29,526 bases of DNA from Lachnospiraceae bacterium UBA1748 (lineage in GTDB: Bacteria; Bacillota; Clostridia; Lachnospirales; Lachnospiraceae), in contig DCHQ01000044.1 in assembly GCA_002314855.1 (NCBI GenBank), positions 1-29,526 on the forward strand, given 5' to 3'. Below are positions 1-10,300 of the stretch, one piece after another. The notes below the pieces were generated by a model, which was not told the DNA's origin, ran no database searches, and worked only from the letters and a program-made list of their open reading frames with translations. Numbering within the stretch: the first letter of the stretch is position 1; each line of letters begins with the position of its first letter. A program made the position numbers and the translations under genes.

Positions 1-188
1 ACTTCAAGACCATAAGTATTGCCTTTAGCTGCATAATATATGCCCATAACATAAGCAATAACCCTCGTAGCTGCAACCATAAAAAGTCCAAGAAGAGCAA
101 ATGTTGCGAGCATCTCCACAAGTGTCATACCTTTGTTGTTTAAGATTCTATTATTCTTTTTTTGTAATGAATATAATCTTCTAATCAT
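1..188 (-). CDS. Prepilin-like protein, N-terminal part (cut by window edge)
   Basis: Only the first 62 codons are present; the gene runs off the left edge. The ATG at 186-188 is directly preceded by an in-frame TAG, so this start or a later one must be used. The product starts MIRRLYSLQKKNNRILNNKG, a basic 20-residue leader ending in Gly, followed by MTLVEM and a hydrophobic stretch. This is the class III signal cleaved and methylated by prepilin peptidase, with Glu at mature position 5. The leader resembles that of the 161-residue protein two genes upstream (both start MIRRL.S). It lies 28 bases after the preceding pilin gene and is the fourth pilin-like gene of the operon. Whether it is a minor pilin or a longer protein cannot be told from this window. 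Confidence 0.8.
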   Translation of the reverse strand, partial: MIRRLYSLQKKNNRILNNKGMTLVEMLATFALLGLFMVAATRVIAYVMGIYYAAKGNTYGLE

Positions 189-216
189 CTAACCAAAAAA
201 TAATTAATCAATAATA

Positions 217-573
217 TTACTCTGATAGCTCTACACTATAATAAGTAATTCCAAGTCCTTCATCACTAATTGATAGTCCACTTTCTTTCAACTTGTCACT
301 GTTAAAACGAAATACTTTCGCTTTATTTAAATTCACTACTTTATTGCCGTCGGGATCAATCATTGATACAGTATCAGAAATGTCCTCTCGAACCGGAGAT
401 AATTTATACATCTCTCCCTGCATAACTTCCATATCTTTACGAAGATCCACAGAACGCATAACTATGTTATTAGAAAATGCTATAATTCCACTCATTCCAG
501 CAAGAAACAAAATAAGAATAGTGAAACCCATAAGCACTTCTATCATTGTCATTCCCTTATTGTTACCATTCAT
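217..573 (-). CDS. Small prepilin-like protein (type IV pilin/pseudopilin family)
   Basis: A 118-residue protein with a very short leader, MNGNNKG, followed by MTMIEVLMGFTILILFLAGM. The Gly before the cleavage site, Glu at mature position 5 and one hydrophobic helix (about residues 8-30) fit a type IV pilin or pseudopilin processed by prepilin peptidase. The remaining 85 residues are soluble and polar, small for a pilin head, with no disulfide loop (no Cys). The ATG is preceded by GAGGA with six bases of spacing. It follows the 161-residue gene by ten bases and precedes another prepilin gene. It is probably a minor subunit of the same fibre. Its exact class (GspH/I/J-like or ComG-like) cannot be assigned by eye. 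Confidence 0.85.
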   Translation of the reverse strand: MNGNNKGMTMIEVLMGFTILILFLAGMSGIIAFSNNIVMRSVDLRKDMEVMQGEMYKLSPVREDISDTVSMIDPDGNKVVNLNKAKVFRFNSDKLKESGLSISDEGLGITYYSVELSE

Positions 574-583
574 ATCTAGTCCT

Positions 584-1069
584 CTACTTCAATCTTAGTG
601 TCTTATGAACTGTATAAGACTGAACATCTCTAAAGTTTCCATAATCCTTGTAGCATGCCACATACATTTCCACTTCAGACTTGCTAATCAATTCAAATGA
701 TACTTTTACATCATAATAGTCAAACGCTTCAGTACCATCTAATCTTAATTCAACATTTCGATTAATATTTTCATCATCAGATTCATCAAAAGACTTCAAT
801 TTATCTTTAAGATAAACTGATATTTCACTTCCATCATCGTCCAGTTCTTCTTTTAATTCTTCCGCAACAGAAAGTGCTAATGTTTTACATCCCAGCTGAA
901 CCTGGTTCCTAGAGACCTGTGCAAATAAAGTATATGCAACAAGAAGCATTGAAAGACAAAAAGCAAATACAATAATACCTACAACAAGGGCTGTTATCAT
1001 AGCTGAGCCCCTGTTGTTGGATACTATTTTCTTAATATTATTTTTTCTTGATAATAACCTTCTAATCAA
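584..1069 (-). CDS. Prepilin-like membrane protein lacking Glu5 (PilX/GspK-style minor pilin)
   Basis: A 161-residue protein that starts with TTG. The start is supported because it gives the leader MIRRLLSRKNN, nearly identical to the leader of the partial pilin at the window's left edge, and any later ATG would remove the signal. GAGAAG lies just upstream. The leader ends NNRG, followed by SAMITALVVGIIVFAFCLSM, one membrane helix (about residues 22-45). Mature residue 5 is Thr instead of the usual Glu, as in GspK/PilX-type minor pilins, which sit at the tip and lack Glu5. The C-terminal 110 residues are acidic and probably alpha/beta. It lies 35 bases after the giant pilin gene. The role is inferred from motif and context only. 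Confidence 0.8.
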   Translation of the reverse strand: MIRRLLSRKNNIKKIVSNNRGSAMITALVVGIIVFAFCLSMLLVAYTLFAQVSRNQVQLGCKTLALSVAEELKEELDDDGSEISVYLKDKLKSFDESDDENINRNVELRLDGTEAFDYYDVKVSFELISKSEVEMYVACYKDYGNFRDVQSYTVHKTLRLK

Positions 1070-1104
1070 AATACTTCTCTCGCATTAATCATTAAAAATT
1101 CATT

Positions 1105-1330
1105 TTACGACTCGCCATCTCCAAATTTGGGGCTTTCTGGTTCTGTTACTGGCTCTGGATCTGTTCCATCTACTGGATCCAATACTGACTCTGGTTCAGT
1201 TTCAGGTTCAGGTACATCAGTGTTCCCCTCATCACCACCTGCAGTCTCTGGTGTTGTATCATCTACGCTACCATCCGGGACATCGCCATCATCAGGACCT
1301 TCATCAGAAGTAGCTGCTGGAATTGCAGCT
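1105..1330 (-). other. Acidic Pro/Glu/Thr/Asp-rich C-terminal tail of the giant pilin
   Basis: The last about 75 residues are low-complexity: Asp, Glu, Pro, Thr, Gly and Val, with PEPETEPE- and DPEPVTEPE-like steps. No LPXTG, membrane helix or positive tail follows, so it is not a sortase substrate. It could be an extended spacer or a glycosylated region. Read on the plus strand the same DNA gives a Ser/Gly/Pro-rich open frame, which is a composition artefact. Confidence 0.7.
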
Positions 1331-4300
1331 AATATGCCTTCGAGTTCATCCTTCTTGTAAAGATGCTTCAATGCATTACTAGCAATTTCTTTGTGCTTAC
1401 TATTATTATCATTGAGTCCTGATACAAACTCTAAGGTCGATAAAGATATAAATCCATTCTCGTTCGAAACACTAGCTTTTTCTACTATCTCAAAACTACC
1501 ATTATTGTCTGCATCAATAGAAACTCGTAACGCATCAGGTACTACCAAATGAATATACTGCTTATCGCCAGTTGTAATTATCGAAATATAAGCCTTACAC
1601 TCAATCGACAAATCATTTCCATTCACATTAACCTTTATTTCATTCTTGAAATTATCAATAACTTTTTCGGATGTTATTACGTTTTCTGTATCGTTATTAA
1701 GATACCATTTATCACCTTCTTCAGATGACTTCTTTTCGATTACTATTGATTCTGGAACTAATGCATTAGCAGCATTAGCATCACGTTTTAAATTAATCTT
1801 ATAATTGTCAACTTCTGAATCAATAAGTATATTAAATGCCTGCTGATCAACGGTCACGTTATATAAACCATTATCATCGCTAATATTATACTGTTTTTCC
1901 TCATAAGTTATTTCATTAATTACTGATGAATCATCAACTCTCATCTTCGGTATTGATACCTCAATGTACTTCATCTCATCAGTTATACCATCAGCAGCAT
2001 TTTCATCAGACCAGAGTGAATCATTAAGATCCGCATTATCACTACTAGCCTTAATCGAAATTTTCATATAATATCCAGCATACTCTTCGAATAACTTTTC
2101 ATATGCAACAGATTCACTGATGATATTGGCTGATGAAATAACACCACTCTTTGAATACTTTGTAATATCAAGAGGCGAATCACTACCATATAATGAAGCT
2201 ATTGGTGTATCATCAGAAAGTTCTTTATATACATCCACCTTTGCCTGAATAGTAACGATAGTATCATCATTCTCATAGAACTCTTTATATTTTTCATTAC
2301 TATCGCTATATGATAGTTTATAATCAATTACATTATTTGTTGAAGGATCTTTTACCTCTTCCACTGTTAAATAATTAGTCTCAGATTCTTTAACTACTGG
2401 TATAGGCAGAGCTACTCCAAGTGTTACCTTTGTTCCATCGCTAAATTCGCCATGACAGTACTTAGTAGGAGCTGCATCAGAGCTATCTCTAGCTAATGCT
2501 CTTACAGATATCTCTACTTCTTTACCTGCAAAATTATATAAATCAATCATTGCATTACCATTAGCAGAATCTGTAGTAAACATTCCAGAAGCGACCTCAA
2601 TAACATCACTTTCATCTGGAATATCGTAGCTTGATATAGTCGTATTCTCTAATTTAATTAAATAGAATAATGAATCATCATCTGATTTAACCTCAATCAA
2701 ATATCCACCAAGATCTTTAATCATCTCAGTATCATTAATAAGACCAAATGACACATCATAAATCATTGAACCTTCAACAGATACATCTGAGCTATCATGC
2801 TTAGTAACGGCAGGAGGTAACAATGTTGTAAGAGGCTGCTTCTGTTCATACTTAACTTCTGTAAATCCAGGAAGAACAAACAGATATCCAGCATTACCGC
2901 TATCTATATCTTTCTTATTTGGATATGCAATTCCTTTTCCATAGTTGCCTTCATTACCTAAACGAATAATTCGAATAGTAATATCTGAATAGCTACTCCA
3001 TTCACCATTATTCTCTGTGAACGATGTCTGATAAGCCATGTACTCATACTTATTATCTGTAACTTTAACATGACTACTATTATTGTTATAATTAATTCTG
3101 TATGAATAACTTTCTGAAGAAGGTAATATTGTTGCAGTATTTATATCATTACTTGCAAGCTCAACATACTCCCCTGATGAAGTTTTTCCAAGTAAAACAG
3201 CTTTATACTTAGCATTAGCATAAGAATAATAATAACTATTCATTGCCAATCTATTCCACTGTCTCTTTCCTGATGATTTTATATCCTCAATATATTCATT
3301 ATAGAAAATATTATCATCCGAATCTTTAGTTCTTGATTTGAAATTCTCCCATGTCTCAACTGTTGGCAATGTGAATTTTCCAGAACCAGCTATCTTATCT
3401 ACTTCAAGTCCAGCATATGATATCTTGGAAATGCTATTAGCTTCATTACTATCCTCTGCATAATACGAACCATTCCAAGCATTAGTATCTCTATAATATT
3501 TATCCCACTGCACAGCATAGGTCTTCTGGCCCTGCTCATTAATCGACACACTTATCGCACCATCTTCTACAACAGGAGCTGGAGCAATATCAAGGAAGTA
3601 TTTATATGCATTATTGGCATCTATAAATTTTTTCACATTAAAAGCACTATAAGCATTGTCTTTTATTTCAGACTGTCTACGCTCATAATAACCATTTTGC
3701 ATATAATTCAAATCAACTGTAGTTTTATCTCCGTTAATTGCAACACTAGAAATTGATCTATTACTCTTAGTTGTTGAAGTAATCTCAAAACTGTTATAAC
3801 GCATTACATCAACTTCATAATTATGATATTTTCTTTCAATACCATTAAATACATTAGTTGCTACCAAATTCTCATCCGCGGCATTCTTCATTGATAATTC
3901 GATTGTTGCATTATAAATAATTTTATAAGTACCATCAGGATTAAGATATAAAGAATAACCAGGATAAAGTTCATTATTAGCAGTATCCCATACATTCATT
4001 GGAGTAACTTCAGTAGCTTTGTCTACTGTCTTCAGATAATTTTCATCTACTATAGCTGCCAAAATAGCATAATTATCTTCTTTTGTTTCTCCATCGAGAA
4101 CTATATTATCTACTACTTCATGACCATAATGAACTATACCATTCTGAGATTCATCAAGATATACTCTGGCTTCCATATCTTTTACTGAATCGTCACCAAA
4201 TAGTTCAACCGGTATACCTGAAAGTGAATATGAGTTTGTAACAGATCCACCACCTGCACTGGCACCTAGATGAGCTGTTGCTCTGTCATAATATACGTAC

Positions 4301-7300
4301 AGACCTTTTTCCTCATCATATGCACCAAAATCAGCTGCAAGGAACGAATCATCTCCACCTGCAATACTAATGTCATAACGTAAATCTGATGAACCATCAC
4401 CACTAAATCCATTGAATGTAATTGTAGTACCATTATAACGAGGACGAGTTGGCACTTCTCCATTAGCTTCGAACTTACCCTTCAGAGTACTTGATAACGA
4501 CTGCTGAACCAAACCTTCATACTCTGGCTTAGGCTCAGCATAAGCAGAAAGAATTTTATGATCACCCTTATTAATATACATGCAGGCTTTTGAATGAACG
4601 CCTTCAGACGGATCAATTGTAAAGTTAGTTACTTCATCCCATTTAAAGCCTTCCCAATCAACAATAATATTACAAAGTTCTGACATCGGTTTTTGTGTTA
4701 TTTCACCATTATAGGCAAATGTCGCCATCTTTTCAAAATCTTCAATATTATCAAGAACTGCAACCATTCTATTATCGGATGTAAATTCTATATGAACCTT
4801 TGGCTGTGGTAATAATGGCTGCGATAACGAAACATCACAAAATGAAGTCCAGTCAGAATCTTTTGATTCATCACCACCAATATCATATCTATATGAATTA
4901 ACAGCTCTTACTCTTACACTAAGCTTACAATCATTCTCAATCCACTCATCCTCAATATTTACAGGGAAAGCCCACTGCGCTAAAGTAATCGAAACTTCTT
5001 TGCCATTTTCGATTGTCTTCATAGTAAGTTTTCCATCATTATTAAATGGCTGAAGAGTCGAACCTTCCTCAAAGACCTTTTCTGAGTTGTAAACCCTGTA
5101 CTCAACCTCGTATCCATAAGGAATTACATCTATATTTGCTATATCCTTTTTAACTCTTTCCCATCTAAATACAGCATTACCACCATTTAAAACTAGTGAT
5201 GGATAACGTGGAGTAGCCAATTTATTAGCTGACGATCTTGTACTCTTAATCATATCAAGGAATTTAGGATCAATATCTCTATATACAGATATTCTACTAT
5301 GAGCCACATCAGAGTATACTTCTGTACTCTCTATACCTGTAGAAGCATCAGTTACCCATTTAACATATCCATTACCACTCTGGGAATTCTTATTAATTGT
5401 TATTGCTGCATCATCGTTCTTATAAATAGAATTAAGCACAGGACTGTTGCTACTCATCTGAATACCACGATCATGATTAAGCTCTGTATACAAAAATGGT
5501 GCAGTACTTTCAAAATTATCAAGTATTAATGGATAAATAGAATAAACACCTGTTCTTGAATTCAAATTCAAATCTATAGGGTATTTATTTGATTCGCCAA
5601 GATTAGCATATGCAAAACGTCTTTCAGCTATTTCACCACTTGGCACATAAGTAACACCTTTCAAGAAAATAGCATCGTTGTCATCATTAGTTTTATCTCC
5701 TAATGGTGTTGTATCATTTCTCATAGATAACTCTATTTTCGAAATCTTCTTTGAAGTAAGTTTATTAGCGTTGTTAGTTGAACTCTGTGAAGCTGCAACA
5801 ATAGTATCAACATTACATAGTATCACTCCATTTTGATCAGAACATTCTATTTCAAAATTCTGATTTCCTGCATCTTTGTATGTATACTTATGTCCTTCAA
5901 TATCTGTTAATGAAATATTATATGAATACTTAATTGTTTCACTTGAATTATTAATAAAGTCATTTGAAACATAAAATCTAATCGAATCAAATTCAACAGC
6001 TGAATCATCCAAAAATGTATTAGTTATAGTATATGTCTGCGATTTCCTCTTCCCATTATTGTCATAACCAGTCTTCGATTTATAACCGCAACCACTATTA
6101 TTTTTATAATAATCCGTTAACATAAAATTATATGCAAATGAACTATTATTGATTTTATAGTCGTACTCTCTATTATTTATGACAGAAACAACACCACTAC
6201 CACCTGAAAATACAGAAGCCATCCCATTATTAGTAGTAAGGCCGCTTAAAAGTGTCTCATCTGTACTGCCGAGTGGCTTCCAAGAGAAACCAAATAAATG
6301 AGGAGCTTCAAGTCCGTTACTTGCATTTGTACAACTAACCTTAAGCACAATATCTTTAACAGCTTTTTCTTTACCAGAAGGAACTGATGCTGTCGCCTTG
6401 TACTTTTCAACATCAAAACTTCCCTTGACATCAGAAACTGTTCCTGACGAAGTAGAAATAACACTGCCATCAGCACCAATGAAAGAAATACTGTAATCGT
6501 ATTTATATAATGCAGTGTTATATAAATCATCGGAAGGTGTTCTAAAATATACAGTGAAATCCTGCATACCCTTATAAGAATCATCTGAAAAAACAGTGAA
6601 ATATAGTGGCTGATCGCCTACTGTACTGCTTGAATAAATATTACTAAATTTTGTAGGCTCCTCAAAGAGTAGCTCATAATTCTTATAGTTATCATAAGCA
6701 ACCTCTTTATTGCCCCTCTTTATTTTCCATGATTTTGTTTTAGCATTACCATTTCCATCATTGAATACTTCACCAGAACGCACGGTAAAATAAGCTCCAT
6801 TAGCATCTGTTTCGAAAGAACTAGGAGCCAAAGCATCTTTACTTACATAATAGTTATTAATAGAATTTCCATTTGTATATGGCTTATAATAATTCTCCTC
6901 ATCCATCTGAAGACTTACATCAAGACAATCAATACATATACCAGATGACGAAAAACCATTAACAACTTTTTTGGTATTATAATTTCGACATAAATTTAAA
7001 TTAATAGGACTACCACCATCAGAGTATCCTACAAAGTTACCAAGACCACGCTCATCTCCAGCGTCGTTATATCCATCTTTGTTACATACAATACCTGTAT
7101 TAACACAATCATAAAAATCAAACGTAATCTTTAGGCCTTTTTCCAATTCACCTATAAATCCGCCTGCTGCAGCTTGTCTTGTTCCACCTCTTGTCTCTAT
7201 ATAGCCATGATTCTCACAATGAGCAAAATAATGTGGCGTACTTGTTGAACAAGGTCTACCTATAAATCCACCAGCGTGCTTCTGGATGTTAGCATCATCT

Positions 7301-10300
7301 TCACCTTCGGATCTAACCTGACCATAATTTACACAAGAATCAAATCTAATACCTCTGTACCAATCATGTCCAACAAAACCACCAACATTCGCATATCCAA
7401 CAATGGTTCCATAGTTATTACAATTAGTAATAAGAAGCTGGTATGACTCCTGCTGCATGTTACTTCCCATAAAGCCACCAGTCTTCATATTAGCCTTAAA
7501 TATGCCGTTTACACTTGCATAATTATCCATATAACTCATAGGCTGACCAGATAAATTAACGCCAATAAAGCCACCTGGTCCTCTATTATTTTCACCACGC
7601 AGCATCGTAACATTCATCTTATCTGTAGTTGTAACCCTATTATTAGCAGAGGCTCCTGTAATTACAGCACCTTCATAGTTATATCCAACAAAACCACCTG
7701 TTGCACCTGCAAAGGCAATAATATTTATTGAATCTGTAATTTTGCCGTTATATTTAGCGCTCTCCATATCAATATTGGAGATTTTGCCGTAATTCTTACC
7801 TGCAATGCCTCCTGCATTTGCATACGAAATTGTATCAAGAGTATTGTCAGAGTTATATTTTTCAATATTTCCTGCCTTGATAACTGTTTCTAATTTAGAT
7901 GTTTTATCCGCTCCTAATACCCCTAAATAACAGCTATCAATATCAGAGCCATATCCATTCACACCTGTGACACCACCTATATTAGCCGGATTACCAGATG
8001 TACCAACAGCATGTAAACTACCATCAAATGAACAGTCAATTATTGTAGCTGGATATTTTTTATTAGCTTCAGATGCTGCAGCCAATGATTCTGATTTCAT
8101 TGAATAACCAGATGTACCTGCAATACCACCATATCCTGAGAAGCCTGCCTGAAGATTACCTTCAATATCAGCATCGACAGAAATATGACTAATTATTCCA
8201 GTGTTAGAACCAGCAACTCCACCCATACTTGCATAAGAAGCTTTATCAAGTACTAAAGAACATTTAACAAGAGATTTGTTAACACTTCCATCATCTTTAT
8301 ACCCCTTAGTAGTTATCAGACCTGCATTAGCTCCTGCTATTCCACCCATCTTGGCATCATTAGCCTCTGCTATAACCTGACAATTATCTATACTTGGAGC
8401 GCCTGGAAGTAAAATCTCTCCTGTAGAAAGATTCTCTCCTGCAACAACACCTAGCTTCGAGCCAAGTGCATTATCATAGTTTTTAACAACAATATTTTTA
8501 AGTGTATTATCCTCTATAGTTCCTGCATTTTGAGCCGCTACACCACCACACACATACTTAGATATATATGTAATTGATGTATTTGTACCTGCTTTAGGTC
8601 CAACATAACAAGCAAAAATATTACCGTCACCATAATTTATTGAAGTAATACCACCGCTCATACCATTTGGAGCATTTACAGATATATAGTTATAAGAATT
8701 AGTAATATTTCCATTATTTACAGATGTAATACCACCTGCATTGCCACCATCAGCAGCATTTACAAGGGCATCATTAACACAGAACTTAATAGTATTATTA
8801 GAATTATTAAATCCAATAATACCTCCAGCTTCACCGTATGAAGTAAGTACAGGAGTCAGATTCGTGTAATTAGCAATAATAAAATCTTTATTCTTATTAT
8901 CATTGTAACCACAAAGAGCACCTGCAGTTTTATAAGCCTTAAGTGATCCGCTAAGTACAATATTACCATCTGTAGCGCTAAGCTTATCATCAGGAGTTTT
9001 CTTATTAACAATGCTTCCTGAGTTGTAACCTATTACAAGACCTGCATATCTACCGCTCGAATTAACAGACGCTCCTATAACGTCCTTTTCAACATTAACA
9101 ACACCAGTATGTCCGTTATATCCAGTGAATGTACCAACTAGACCATGAAGTTCTGATACGTTGTCAATATTGTTAACTTCTTTACCATATGCAATCACGC
9201 TAGGATGATTTAATGAAATATTAGAAATAGTTCCATAGTTCTCAGCGGAAATACCACCAACAACATTAGCACCACCTACTGTTTTTGTATTAAAAGAACA
9301 CTCTGTGACCAAATTCTTATTTAAGCCACAAAGACCACCGACATATTCTTTATCAACAAATCCAAGGTTTTCTACTACGCAGTTAATAATTTCACCATCA
9401 TTAATCTCGCATAATCCACCTGTATATGTACCCTTTGAGACAACTGGCGAAGATGATTTATTCGCACAATCATCAATTACAGTGAGTTTATTATTTGTAC
9501 CAATAATTCCTCCTGCATAAGAATAATAATATGTCTTGTTCTTACCTTCATAATCTGTTGTTCTTACAACATTTTTATCAGGATCTAAATCATCAGCATA
9601 TTTCTGCTCATTAGCATATTCAATGGCTGTTCTAGCAACTACCTTACTATAATTGTCAGAATTAAATATTCTCAGATTAGTTTCATCATTATTGTATCCA
9701 AAGATACCGCCAACACAGATATCAGCACTTACAGTACCAATATTGTTTTTCACTCTAGAACCAGACTCATTAATCCACATATGAACATCTGAATTCTTAA
9801 TAACAGTTTTAGTTGTAATTCCAGATATAGCAAGATTATCAACTGCAATATATTTAGAAGCTAATGTACTATTTTCATTAACTGCATCAATATATGCTTT
9901 AGTAACATAGTCCTGAACAGCTTTAGCATTTTCAGAATCAATCAACATATTGTAGCCAATATATCCACCTACAAATGCAGTACCATTAAGCTCTCCTGCC
10001 GCATTAGAATTTCTAAAAGCTGCATTAATTACATCTATTTTATCTGGATCAGGAGTTATCGGAGTTGGATCAGTTGGATCAGTTGTACCACCACCGGATG
10101 TACCTCCATTAAACGATGTAATATATTTATTATTTATATATAATTCACCACAAATAGAGTTAAAATGCTCATCAACCCACTCCGGTGTTTGTTTTGGGAA
10201 ATTTACTTTTATTTTAAGACCCGTTTTTGTAGTTCCGGGACCTATCGGTTGAGACCATCCATTATTAGGTGTGTCCTTTAGAATATATAAACCATCTTTC

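Noticed and set aside
1127..1360. Plus-strand open frame with Ser/Gly/Pro-rich product
   Set aside because: It is the exact antisense of the low-complexity acidic tail of the giant pilin and has no ribosome binding site or homology-like content.
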